From an uncultured Lachnospiraceae bacterium (GTDB lineage: Bacteria; Bacillota; Clostridia; Lachnospirales; Lachnospiraceae): 55,655 bases of DNA. Location of the stretch: assembly GCA_947626775.1 (NCBI GenBank), contig CANQTL010000021.1:1-55655 (forward strand), given 5' to 3'. Of this stretch, positions 17,249 to 25,866 are shown piece by piece (within the stretch, counting starts at the first letter, position 1; the number at the start of each line of letters is the position of its first letter). Below the pieces are notes generated by a model. That model did no database searches. It saw nothing but the letters and a program-made list of their open reading frames with translations, and was not told the origin of the DNA. The translations under genes and the position numbers were made by a program.

Positions 17249-17265
17249 GAAATTTCTAGTAGAAT
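17237..17265 (+). promoter_or_regulatory. Promoter of the DUF512-der-plsY-gpsA unit
   Basis: GTGACA (17237-17242), 17-base spacer, TAGAAT (17260-17265), about 37 bases before the start at 17302. It overlaps the divergent prs promoter, so polymerase can occupy only one at a time. Confidence 0.6.
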
Positions 17266-17301
17266 ATAGACAGCGGCATTGGCGCGGCAAAGAGGGACGG
17301 A

Positions 17302-18654
17302 ATGCGTGACGAAAAAGAAAAACAGCCTGTTAAAAAGGAACACAAAATCGAGAGGATAGAGAAAAATTCCGCGGCGGAAGAGATGGGAATCGAACCCGGA
17401 GACGTCCTGCTGGCCGTCAACGGAGAGGCGATTGAGGATATTTTTGATTATCAGTATCTGACGCAGGACGAGTATGTGGAGGTGCTGATCCGCAGGAAGA
17501 ACGGCGAGGAATGGCTTCTGGAGATCGACAAGGAATACGACGAGGATCTGGGCATTGTCTTCGAGAGCGGCCTGATGGACGAGTACCGTTCCTGCAGGAA
17601 CAAGTGTATCTTCTGCTTTATCGATCAGATGCCCAGGGGGATGCGCAGGACGCTTTACTTCAAGGACGACGATTCCCGCCTGTCTTTTCTGCAGGGCAAT
17701 TATGTGACGCTGACCAATATGTCTGATCGGGATATCGACCGCATCATCCGCTACAGGCTGTCGCCGATCAATATCTCCTTCCAGACCACCAACCCGGAGC
17801 TTCGCTGCATGATGCTGAACAACCGCTTCGCCGGACAGGCGCTCGGACAGGTGCGCAGGCTCTGCGAGGCCGGCATTGCCATGAACGGGCAGATCGTTCT
17901 GTGCAGGGGAGTCAACGACGGGGCGGAACTGGAGCGCAGCATATCGGATCTGACGGCCTATCTGCCGCAGCTGGAGAGCGTGTCCGTCGTGCCGGTGGGC
18001 CTGTCGAAATTCCGGGACGGGCTGTATCCCCTGCAGCCTTTTGACAGGGAGGACGCCAGGAAGGTTCTTGCGTGTATCCACGGCTGGCAGGACAGGCTCT
18101 ATCCGAAATACGGCCTGCATTTTGTGCACGCCTCGGACGAGTGGTATGAGCTGGCGGGCGAGCCGCTGCCGGAGGCGGAGCGCTACGACGGCTATCTGCA
18201 GCTTGAGAACGGCGTGGGAATGCTGCGTCTTTTCCTGGACGAGTTCGACGAGGCGATGGAGAGTCTGGAGAAGGATCCGGGGAAGCTTGAAGAGCGCCGG
18301 GGAGAGCTGTCGATTGCCACGGGAAGACTGGCCTATCCCTATCTCGCGGACATGGCGCGCCGGATGACGGAGCGTTTTCCGCTTCTTGTGATTCACGTGT
18401 ACGCGATCACCAACGATTTCTTCGGGGAGCAGATCACCGTCTCGGGGCTTCTGACGGGGCGGGACATCATAGGGCAGCTCAGGGGCAGGCCTCTGGGTGG
18501 AAGGCTGCTGCTCCCGCAGAATATGCTGCGCAGCGGCGAAGATTATTTCCTGGACGACGTGACGGTTGGGCAGATGGAAAAGGCTTTACAAGTAAAGATA
18601 GATATTGTAAAATCAAGCGGACATGATTTAGTGCGCGCGATGTTAGAGGTGTGA
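17302..18654 (+). CDS. DUF512 radical-SAM-type Fe-S protein with PDZ domain
   Basis: 450 residues. PDZ-like N-terminus (about 10-75: IEKNSAAEEMGIEPGDVLLAVNG), then a radical-SAM-like barrel with cysteines in CRNKCIFC (about residue 95, spacing C-x3-C-x2-C), and the C-terminal DUF512 domain (about 265-450, with ITVSGLLTGRDI). The family is annotated as a putative Fe-S oxidoreductase; its reaction is not established. It is followed three bases later by der, a link conserved in Clostridia. Confidence 0.85.
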   Translation: MRDEKEKQPVKKEHKIERIEKNSAAEEMGIEPGDVLLAVNGEAIEDIFDYQYLTQDEYVEVLIRRKNGEEWLLEIDKEYDEDLGIVFESGLMDEYRSCRNKCIFCFIDQMPRGMRRTLYFKDDDSRLSFLQGNYVTLTNMSDRDIDRIIRYRLSPINISFQTTNPELRCMMLNNRFAGQALGQVRRLCEAGIAMNGQIVLCRGVNDGAELERSISDLTAYLPQLESVSVVPVGLSKFRDGLYPLQPFDREDARKVLACIHGWQDRLYPKYGLHFVHASDEWYELAGEPLPEAERYDGYLQLENGVGMLRLFLDEFDEAMESLEKDPGKLEERRGELSIATGRLAYPYLADMARRMTERFPLLVIHVYAITNDFFGEQITVSGLLTGRDIIGQLRGRPLGGRLLLPQNMLRSGEDYFLDDVTVGQMEKALQVKIDIVKSSGHDLVRAMLEV

Positions 18655-18657
18655 GAG

Positions 18658-19995
18658 ATGAGCAGGAGAAAGACCAGACCGATCGTTGCGGTGGTGGGGC
18701 GGCCCAATGTGGGCAAATCCACGCTGTTCAACGCCCTGGCCGGGGCAAATATATCGATCGTCAAGGATACGCCGGGGATCACCAGGGACCGCATCTATGC
18801 GGATATCACATGGCTGGACAGGAACTTTACATTGATCGACACGGGCGGTATCGAGCCGGAGAGCAGAGATATCATCCTCTCCCAGATGAGGGAGCAGGCG
18901 CAGACCGCGATCGATACGGCGGACGTGATTCTCTTTATGGTGGACGTCAGGCAGGGGCTTGTCGACGCGGATTCCAAGGTGGCGGATATGCTCAGGCGTT
19001 CGCAGAAACCGGTGGTTCTGGCGGTCAACAAAGTGGATGATTTCAACAAATACATGGCGGACGTCTATGAATTCTATAATCTCGGGATCGGGGAACCTTT
19101 TCCGATTTCCTCCGTCAACAAGCTGGGCTTCGGCGAGCTTCTGGACGAGGTCATATCCCATTTCGACAGGGAGGCCGCAGAGGAGGAGGAAGACGAGCGC
19201 GTCAAAGTCGCGATCGTCGGCAAGCCAAACGTCGGCAAATCCTCCATCATCAATAAGCTGATCGGGGAGAACCGCGTGATTGTGTCGGATATCGCCGGAA
19301 CGACGAGGGACGCCATCGACACCGAGGTTACGCACAACGGGAAGGAATATGTCTTCATCGACACGGCGGGGCTGCGCAGGAAGAGCAGGGTCAAAGAGGA
19401 TCTGGAGCACTATATGATCGTCCGCACCGTGGCGGCGGTAGAGCGGGCGGATATTGTGATCCTGGTCATCGACGCCACGGAGGGCGTGACGGAGCAGGAC
19501 GCGAAGATCGCGGGAATCGCCCACGACCGCGGCAAGGCGACGATCATTGCGGTCAATAAGTGGGACGCCGTCGAGAAGGACAATAAGACGGTGAACGAGT
19601 ACACGAAGAAGATCCGGCAGACGCTTTCCTTCATGGCTTACGCGGAGATCCTGTTCATCTCGGCGGAGACCGGGCAGCGCCTGAACAGGCTGTACGACAC
19701 GATCGATATTGTCAGCGAAAACCACTCGATGAGAGTGGCGACGGGCGTGCTCAACGAGATCATGGCGGAGGCGGTGGCGATGCAGCAGCCGCCCACGGAC
19801 AAGGGCAAGCGCCTGCGTCTGTACTACATCACCCAAGCGGCGGTGAAGCCGCCGACTTTTGTCATTTTTGTCAACGATAAGGAACTGATGCATTTTTCCT
19901 ACACGAGGTATCTGGAAAATCAGATCAGGGAGACGTTCGGCTTTCGGGGGACGCCTTTCAAGTTCATTATACGGGAGAGGAAGGAAGGCAGATAG
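18658..19995 (+). CDS. der: Ribosome-associated GTPase Der (EngA)
   Basis: 445 residues with two GTPase domains in tandem: first P-loop [12 protein letters not shown] (about 12-23) with DTGGIEP, second P-loop [12 protein letters not shown] (about 187-198) with DTAGLRRK, followed by a KH-like domain. Both NKxD motifs are present (NKVDD, NKWDA). Der acts in late 50S subunit assembly. Confidence 0.96.
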   Translation: MSRRKTRPIVAVVGRPNVGKSTLFNALAGANISIVKDTPGITRDRIYADITWLDRNFTLIDTGGIEPESRDIILSQMREQAQTAIDTADVILFMVDVRQGLVDADSKVADMLRRSQKPVVLAVNKVDDFNKYMADVYEFYNLGIGEPFPISSVNKLGFGELLDEVISHFDREAAEEEEDERVKVAIVGKPNVGKSSIINKLIGENRVIVSDIAGTTRDAIDTEVTHNGKEYVFIDTAGLRRKSRVKEDLEHYMIVRTVAAVERADIVILVIDATEGVTEQDAKIAGIAHDRGKATIIAVNKWDAVEKDNKTVNEYTKKIRQTLSFMAYAEILFISAETGQRLNRLYDTIDIVSENHSMRVATGVLNEIMAEAVAMQQPPTDKGKRLRLYYITQAAVKPPTFVIFVNDKELMHFSYTRYLENQIRETFGFRGTPFKFIIRERKEGR

Positions 19996-19997
19996 AG

Positions 19998-20678
19998 TTG
20001 GAACGGATCATATGTTTGCTGATAGGTTATGTGTTTGGCCTGTTTCAGACGGCCTATATCTACGGAAAGCTGCACGGAATCGATATCAGGGATTACGGCA
20101 GCCATAACGCGGGGACGACCAACACCCTGCGGGTGCTCGGATTCAAGGCCGGCATCCTGGTGCTGTTCGGAGATATCGCCAAGTGTATTCTGGCGATCGT
20201 GACCGCCGATCTGCTCTTTGGAGGAACGTACCCGGATATGATCTACCTTCTGAAGATCTATGCGGCGGCGGGCGCGATCCTGGGGCACAACTTTCCCTTT
20301 TATCTGCACTTCAAGGGCGGCAAGGGCATCGCGGCGACGGCGGGCATGATCCTCGCGTTCCACCCGTACTTCATCCCGGTGGCGGTCGTGCTGTTCTTCG
20401 GCATCTTCTTTGCGACGCACTATGTGTCGCTGGGATCGTTGGTCCTGTATGCGGGATTTTTTGTGGAGATGATCGTGCTGGGGCAGAGGGGGACTTTCGG
20501 CATGGCGCAGCCGCATCTGATCGAGCTGTATCTTGTGACAGGTTTGCTGACAGTCATGGCATACTGGAAACACAGGGAGAATATAAAAAGGCTGCTTGCC
20601 GGCACGGAGCGCAAGACTTATCTGAGCCATAGGAAGAGGGAAGAGAACGAAACGGCAGACAGGGAGGACAACGCGTGA
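19998..20678 (+). CDS. plsY: Glycerol-3-phosphate acyltransferase PlsY
   Basis: 226 residues with about five membrane helices from a TTG start. Conserved loops: DYGSHNAGTTNTLRVLG, GHNFPFYLHFKGGKGIAAT and the third motif around THYVSLGS. It transfers acyl from acyl-phosphate to glycerol-3-phosphate, the first step of phosphatidic acid synthesis. Its tail of about 25 charged residues is longer than usual. It overlaps gpsA by four bases, so the acceptor-making and acceptor-using enzymes are translationally coupled. Confidence 0.93.
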   Translation: MERIICLLIGYVFGLFQTAYIYGKLHGIDIRDYGSHNAGTTNTLRVLGFKAGILVLFGDIAKCILAIVTADLLFGGTYPDMIYLLKIYAAAGAILGHNFPFYLHFKGGKGIAATAGMILAFHPYFIPVAVVLFFGIFFATHYVSLGSLVLYAGFFVEMIVLGQRGTFGMAQPHLIELYLVTGLLTVMAYWKHRENIKRLLAGTERKTYLSHRKREENETADREDNA

Positions 20679-21703
20679 GAGAAATGGCTAAAATCGGTAT
20701 CATAGGAGCTGGAAGCTGGGGGACCGCGCTGGCGATGAATCTGTATAAGAACGGGCACAGCGTGACGGTGTGGTCCATCGTGGAAGCGGAGATCGAGATG
20801 CTTAAAAAGGAGCACGAGCACAAGGAGAAGCTGCCGGGGGTGAAGCTGCCGGAAGACATGGAATTCACCACCGATCTGCAGGAGACTGCGGCGGACAAGG
20901 ATGTGCTGGTGTTAGCGGTGCCGTCGCCCCACACGAGAAGCGCCGCCCGCAGTCTCGCGCCCTTCGTGCGGGAAGGGCAGCTGATTATCAACGCCTCCAA
21001 GGGCATCGAGGAAAAGACGCTGATGACCATGTCCGCGGTGATCGAGGAGGAGCTTCCGCAGGCGGAGATCGCCGTGCTGTCCGGGCCGTCCCACGCCGAG
21101 GAAGTGGGGCGCGGCCTGCCGACCACTATCGTGGTGGGAGCGAAGAAGAAGGCCACGGCGGAGTATCTGCAGAATATTTTTATGAATGAAGTCTTTCGCG
21201 TGTACATCAGCCCCGACGTGCTGGGCATTGAGCTGGGCGCGGCGCTCAAAAACGTGGTGGCGCTGGCCGCCGGTATCGCCGACGGGCTGGGTTACGGCGA
21301 CAATACGAAGGCGGCGCTGATCACGAGAGGGATCACGGAGATCGGGCGGCTTGGCGTCAGGATGGGAGGCAGGCTGGAGACTTTCTACGGATTGACGGGG
21401 ATCGGGGATCTGATCGTCACCTGCGCCTCCATGCATTCGCGCAACCGGCGCGCCGGTATTCTGATCGGACAGGGCTATACGATGGAACAGGCGATGGACG
21501 AGGTCAAGATGGTTGTGGAGGGCGTGTACTCCGCCAAGGCGGCGATGGGGCTGGCGAAGAAGTACGGCGTACAGCTGCCCATCATCGAGGAGGTCAACGC
21601 GATTCTGTTTGAAGGCCAGCCGGCGGACGAGGCAGTAAGGAACCTGATGCTTCGCGACAAGAAAATAGAAAATCCTCTTCTTCCATGGGAAGAAGAGGGC
21701 TGA
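20675..21703 (+). CDS. gpsA: NAD(P)H-dependent glycerol-3-phosphate dehydrogenase
   Basis: 342 residues from GTG (20675) or 339 from ATG at 20684. Rossmann motif IGIIGAGSWGTALAMNL, and the catalytic Lys region LKNVVALAAGIADGLGYGDN. It reduces dihydroxyacetone phosphate to glycerol-3-phosphate, the substrate of PlsY. The last codons encode PLLPWEEEG and contain a perfect hairpin that serves the convergent metF gene as terminator. Confidence 0.95.
   Translation: MREMAKIGIIGAGSWGTALAMNLYKNGHSVTVWSIVEAEIEMLKKEHEHKEKLPGVKLPEDMEFTTDLQETAADKDVLVLAVPSPHTRSAARSLAPFVREGQLIINASKGIEEKTLMTMSAVIEEELPQAEIAVLSGPSHAEEVGRGLPTTIVVGAKKKATAEYLQNIFMNEVFRVYISPDVLGIELGAALKNVVALAAGIADGLGYGDNTKAALITRGITEIGRLGVRMGGRLETFYGLTGIGDLIVTCASMHSRNRRAGILIGQGYTMEQAMDEVKMVVEGVYSAKAAMGLAKKYGVQLPIIEEVNAILFEGQPADEAVRNLMLRDKKIENPLLPWEEEG
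21660..21698 (-). terminator. metF terminator embedded in the 3' end of gpsA
   Basis: Perfect 11-bp stem (21674-21684 with 21688-21698). On the minus strand it is followed by ATTTTCTATTTTC, making a good terminator for metF. On the plus strand there is no T run. Confidence 0.6.
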
Positions 21704-21704
21704 T

Positions 21705-22571
21705 TTACAGGGACGACCGCAGCATATGACAGATATCTGTGGTCGTCTTTACTTTGTTCATCGAATAGATGTGGATGCCGTCCACGCCGTGTTCCTCGAG
21801 ATCGCGGATCTGATCGACGGCGTATTCTATGCCGGCTTTGCGCATGTCCTCTTTATCGTCCCCGTAGGTCGCGATGAGATCGGCCAGCTTCTTGGGAACC
21901 GAGGAGCCGGACAGGGAGACGGTGGTGCCCAGCTGCTTCGCCGTGGTGATCGGCATGATGCCGGCATGGATCGGCACCCGGATCCCGACGGCTGCGGCTC
22001 TGTCCAGAAAACGGTAGAAATAGTCGTTGTCAAAAAACATCTGGGAGATGAGGGAGCCTGCGCCGGCGTCCACTTTCTCTTTCAGGTGGCGCAGATCTTC
22101 CTCGAAGTCCGGCGACTCGAAGTGTTTCTCGGGGTAGCAGGCGCCTGCTATGGTCAGATCCGTATGCTCCCTCAGGTAGCGGACAAGATCCGAGGCGTAG
22201 TGAAATTCACGCCTGTTGTACTGTTCGTCCGTCATCGCCTGGGGACGGTCGCCGCGCAGGGCGAGAACATGGCTCACGCCGGCTTCTTTCAGAGCTGCGC
22301 AGTTTGCGTCCAGATCCGTTCTGGTGAAGCCGACGCAGGTGATGTGCGCGACCGCGTCGATTTTCAGTTCTTTCTGGATGAAGGAGGCGATCTCTATCGT
22401 CTTGCCGGCCCTGGAGCCGCCGGCGCCGTAAGTGCAGCTGATATAGTCCGGGTGCAGCGAGCCGAGCTCTCTGAGGATCTGATATACGTTCTCAAATTCT
22501 TCATCCTTTTTCGGCGGAAATACCTCGAAAGAAAGGCCGGTTCCGGTGCGGTTTTTCCGATTTTCTGACAT
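21705..22571 (-). CDS. metF: Methylenetetrahydrofolate reductase
   Basis: 288 residues. TIM-barrel FAD enzyme: LSFEVFPPKKDEEFE at the start, CTYGAGGSRAGKTIEIA, LALRGDRPQ, and QMFFDNDYFYRFLDRA. It reduces 5,10-methylene-THF to 5-methyl-THF for methionine synthesis or the Wood-Ljungdahl methyl branch. No metV or SAM riboswitch is seen beside it. It is monocistronic, with its own promoter and terminator. Confidence 0.95.
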   Translation of the reverse strand: MSENRKNRTGTGLSFEVFPPKKDEEFENVYQILRELGSLHPDYISCTYGAGGSRAGKTIEIASFIQKELKIDAVAHITCVGFTRTDLDANCAALKEAGVSHVLALRGDRPQAMTDEQYNRREFHYASDLVRYLREHTDLTIAGACYPEKHFESPDFEEDLRHLKEKVDAGAGSLISQMFFDNDYFYRFLDRAAAVGIRVPIHAGIMPITTAKQLGTTVSLSGSSVPKKLADLIATYGDDKEDMRKAGIEYAVDQIRDLEEHGVDGIHIYSMNKVKTTTDICHMLRSSL

Positions 22572-22604
22572 GCGTTTCGCCTCCGTGATTCTTGCAACAA
22601 GTTC

Positions 22605-22633
22605 TTGCTTTTACATCTGAAATATCGTAACAT
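22605..22633 (+). promoter_or_regulatory. Promoter of the moxR-VWA-kinase operon
   Basis: TTGCTT (22605-22610), 17-base spacer, TAACAT (22628-22633). It drives the five-gene rightward operon. Its -10 overlaps the -10 of the leftward metF promoter. Confidence 0.5.
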
Positions 22634-22652
22634 ACATTTATAGGTAAAGCAA
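22624..22652 (-). promoter_or_regulatory. Promoter of metF
   Basis: On the minus strand: TTGCTT (22652-22647), 17-base spacer, TACGAT (22629-22624), about 50 bases before metF. The two TTGCTT boxes form an inverted pair around the shared -10 region. Confidence 0.5.
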
Positions 22653-22700
22653 GAAATGAAATCTTCAAACGAACATAAAATGACCGAAAGGATCGTAAAA

Positions 22701-23525
22701 ATGGGCGGACAGAATCAGAACTTCAGCAGTACACCGGACTATGTGGCATCCGAACAGCTCCTGGCGAGCGTCAACGTCGCCATCGCGCTCGAGAAGCCGC
22801 TTCTCGTAAAGGGCGAGCCGGGAACCGGCAAGACCATGCTGGCGCAGGCGGTGGCCAATTCCCTTGGAAAGAAACTGATCATATGGAATATCAAGTCGAC
22901 GACGAAAGCGCAGGATGGCCTGTATATGTACGACACGATCCAGAGGCTGTACGACGGGCAGTTCGGCGAGGAGGGCGTGGACGATATCGCGCACTATATC
23001 AAGCTCGGCAAGCTGGGCGAGGCCTTTGAGTCCGAGGAACAGGTGATCCTGCTGATCGACGAGATCGACAAGGCGGATCTGGAATTCCCCAACGATCTGC
23101 TCTGGGAGCTGGACCAGATGGAATTCTATATCCATGAGACGAAGCGGACGGTCAAGGCGAAGCACCGCCCTATCGTAATCATTACCTCCAATGCGGAGAA
23201 GGAACTGCCGGACGCTTTCCTGCGAAGATGCATCTTCCACTATATCGACTTCCCGGATCAGGCGCTGATGGAAGAGATCGTGAGAACGCATTATCCCCAT
23301 GTGGAGGAGAAGCTGCTGCACGACGCGATGGAGGTGTTTTACTGGATTCGTTCGATGAAGGATATCCGCAAGAAGCCGAGCACTTCGGAGCTGATCGACT
23401 GGATCAACGCCCTGCAGATCGGGGGCATCCCCACCGACAGACTGCGGGAAGAACTTCCCTTTATCGGGGTGGTAGTCAAGAAGGACGAGGACTTAGAGAC
23501 GGTAAAGAGCAAAAAGAATCTGTAG
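22701..23525 (+). CDS. MoxR family AAA+ ATPase
   Basis: 274 residues. Walker A GEPGTGKTMLAQ, Walker B VILLIDEIDKAD, sensor 1 IITSNAEKELPDAFLRRC with arginine finger, and a C-terminal lid. MoxR ATPases act with VWA proteins as chaperones that assemble or activate cofactor-bearing or membrane complexes. The start at 22701 has AAAGGA eight bases before it; ATGs at 22656 and 22680 in the same frame lack a good site. The VWA partner begins ten bases downstream. Confidence 0.9.
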   Translation: MGGQNQNFSSTPDYVASEQLLASVNVAIALEKPLLVKGEPGTGKTMLAQAVANSLGKKLIIWNIKSTTKAQDGLYMYDTIQRLYDGQFGEEGVDDIAHYIKLGKLGEAFESEEQVILLIDEIDKADLEFPNDLLWELDQMEFYIHETKRTVKAKHRPIVIITSNAEKELPDAFLRRCIFHYIDFPDQALMEEIVRTHYPHVEEKLLHDAMEVFYWIRSMKDIRKKPSTSELIDWINALQIGGIPTDRLREELPFIGVVVKKDEDLETVKSKKNL

Positions 23526-23535
23526 GAGGACGGCT

Positions 23536-24732
23536 ATGTTCAGTAAATTCTTCTACACTTTAAAGGAAAAGGGACTCGACGTGTCGCTTGGGGAGTGGCT
23601 GACACTGCAGGACGCGCTGAACCGGGGACTGTGCCACAGCAGCCTGACAGAGTTTTACTATGTGTCGCGCATGATCCTCGTGAAGTCGGAGACGGAGTAT
23701 GACAAGTTCGACATGGCGTTCGACGAGGTATTCAAGGGGATACAGTCAGAGAACGAGATCACGAAGAATATGATGCGCTGGCTGGATAAGCCGGAGATGC
23801 AGGAAGTCTTCGAGGAGATGCGCCATGAGATGAACCAGGAGGTCATCAACATGGACAGCGAGGACGTGGAGAACAAGTTCAAGGACAGACTGCGGGACCA
23901 GGACGAGGAGCACAACGGCGGAAGCTACTGGATCGGCACGATGGGAAAGACTTCCTTCGGCAATATGGGCGGCAACATGGGCGGCATCCGAGTGGGCGGC
24001 ACGACCGGTTATCAGTCGGCCTTCCAGGTTGTCGGCGCGAGGAAATATCGGGATTTCCGCAATGACAAAGTGCTGGACAACAGGCAGTTTCAGGTGGCGC
24101 TCAGGAAGCTCAGACAGTTCTCAGCAAGGCTGGATATCCCTAAGACGGAGCTGGACATCGACGGCACGGTTGACGCCACCTGCAACAACGGCGGCTGTCT
24201 GCAGATTGTGATGGAGAAACCGCGGAAGAACGCGGTGAAGCTGCTTCTTCTGATGGATTCCGGAGGGACGATGATCCCGTACACGACGCTCCTCAACGAG
24301 CTGTTTCATTCCGTGCACAAGTCCAACCACTACAAGGACGTCAAGACCTATTTTTTCCACAACTGTATCTATTCCAATCTGTACAACACGCCGGAGTGCG
24401 AGAACGGGGACTGGATCGAGACGGAGTGGATGTTCCGCAATCTGGACAGCGACTACAAGGTGATCATCGTGGGGGATGCGGCGATGGCCCCGGAGGAGCT
24501 GTACTCCACGACGGGCAATTACAGGGGACCGAACGGCGGGCTGTCCGGCATGGACTGGCTGATGCTGATGAAGCGCCACTACAAGAAGATCGTGTGGCTG
24601 AATCCCAAGATGGCGCCGGGACATGCGCCCTGGCGGGAGGCGGAGACTGCGATCAAGGGAATGTTCCCGATGTATAAGCTGACGGTGGACGGTCTGAACC
24701 AGGCGATGAACAAGCTGATGACGAACCGGTAA
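23536..24732 (+). CDS. VWA-domain protein, CoxE-like partner of MoxR
   Basis: 398 residues. The N-terminal half is helical (about 1-130), a Gly/Met-rich segment follows (about 135-160), and a von Willebrand A domain occupies about 230-390. The metal-site motif reads LLLMDSGGTM, that is D-x-G-x-T instead of the usual D-x-S-x-S, and later VIIVGDAAM supplies an Asp. It has no signal peptide or membrane span. It belongs with the MoxR gene upstream; the target complex is unknown. Confidence 0.85.
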   Translation: MFSKFFYTLKEKGLDVSLGEWLTLQDALNRGLCHSSLTEFYYVSRMILVKSETEYDKFDMAFDEVFKGIQSENEITKNMMRWLDKPEMQEVFEEMRHEMNQEVINMDSEDVENKFKDRLRDQDEEHNGGSYWIGTMGKTSFGNMGGNMGGIRVGGTTGYQSAFQVVGARKYRDFRNDKVLDNRQFQVALRKLRQFSARLDIPKTELDIDGTVDATCNNGGCLQIVMEKPRKNAVKLLLLMDSGGTMIPYTTLLNELFHSVHKSNHYKDVKTYFFHNCIYSNLYNTPECENGDWIETEWMFRNLDSDYKVIIVGDAAMAPEELYSTTGNYRGPNGGLSGMDWLMLMKRHYKKIVWLNPKMAPGHAPWREAETAIKGMFPMYKLTVDGLNQAMNKLMTNR

Positions 24733-24777
24733 ACGGCGGCGGTTTCGGGCAAACATAAAGCAGGAGAGGTAACGATT

Positions 24778-25842
24778 ATGTATCGAGTGATGATTGTAGA
24801 CGACAACATGGCCAATCTGATCATGGCGAGAAAAACGCTGGAGGAGGAGTACGAGGTGATCCCCGTTTCTTCCGGCATCTCGGCGCTGGAATGTCTCAAC
24901 GACATGCCGGAGCTGCCGGATCTGGTGCTGTTAGACGTGGATATGCCGAATGTCAACGGATTCCAGGTCATCTCGGAGATGAAGAACATCCCCAAGCTGG
25001 TGAATATTCCGATCATTTTCCTGACGGCGCAGGACGACGACACCACGGAGCTGGAGAGCTATAATCTGGGCGCCATGGACTATATCAGGAAACCCTATAC
25101 GGCAAACCTGTTGAAGAAGCGGGTGGATATTCAGATCCAGCTTCTGACGCAGCGCAGGAAACTGGCGGAGATGAACCACTCCCTGAACAATCTCGTACAG
25201 GAGAAGAACAAGAAGAATCTGGAGCTGCAGTATTCCATCGTCGCGATGTTTGTGGATCTGATGACGAAGCGCGACGGCTTCAGCGGGGATCATGCCAGAC
25301 GGGTGGAACAGTATATGGATATCCTGGTGAGCGCTATGGTGAGAAGCGGCAAGTTCAGCCTGAGCGCGGACGACGGGAGCACCATCTGTTTCGCGTCCAA
25401 GATCCACGATATCGGCAAGCTGTGTATCGCGGATCAGTATCTCAACGACGCGCGCCAGGGCGGGGACAGCGAGTTTGAACACGAGGCGATCAAGACGCAC
25501 ACGACGCTGGGGGCGGATATGCTTTCCAAGGTGACGCAGCTGAGCGCGGGCGAGAACAATTTCCTGAACTATGCCTACAATATGTGCCGCAGCCACCATG
25601 AGAGATGGGATGGCAAAGGATATCCCGACAGGCTGGATGGGGAGAAAATCCCCTTGGAAGCGAGGATTCTGGCGGTTGTCAACACCTACGACAATCTGCG
25701 CAGCATCGGTATGGAGGGCAGACGCTTCAGCCATCAGGAAGCGATGATGAAGATTAAATTTATGAAGTTCACCAGTTTTGACCCGGCGGTGGTCGACGTT
25801 TTTCTCTCGGTGGAGAACGACGTGAGAAATGTGGCTGGCTGA
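24778..25842 (+). CDS. Response regulator with HD-GYP phosphodiesterase domain
   Basis: 354 residues. Receiver domain (1-125) with DD at 8-9, Asp53 in LVLLDVDMP, Thr in FLTAQD and Lys in IRKPY. A coiled linker leads to the HD-GYP domain (about 160-350): HARRVEQY, KIHDIGKL, HHERWDGKGYPD. All metal ligands and the GYP motif are present, so hydrolysis of cyclic di-GMP or a related dinucleotide is plausible. It follows the VWA gene at 45 bases and precedes two hybrid kinases that may phosphorylate Asp53. Confidence 0.88.
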   Translation: MYRVMIVDDNMANLIMARKTLEEEYEVIPVSSGISALECLNDMPELPDLVLLDVDMPNVNGFQVISEMKNIPKLVNIPIIFLTAQDDDTTELESYNLGAMDYIRKPYTANLLKKRVDIQIQLLTQRRKLAEMNHSLNNLVQEKNKKNLELQYSIVAMFVDLMTKRDGFSGDHARRVEQYMDILVSAMVRSGKFSLSADDGSTICFASKIHDIGKLCIADQYLNDARQGGDSEFEHEAIKTHTTLGADMLSKVTQLSAGENNFLNYAYNMCRSHHERWDGKGYPDRLDGEKIPLEARILAVVNTYDNLRSIGMEGRRFSHQEAMMKIKFMKFTSFDPAVVDVFLSVENDVRNVAG

Positions 25843-25866
25843 TATTTGGGGAAGGGATAACCGGGT

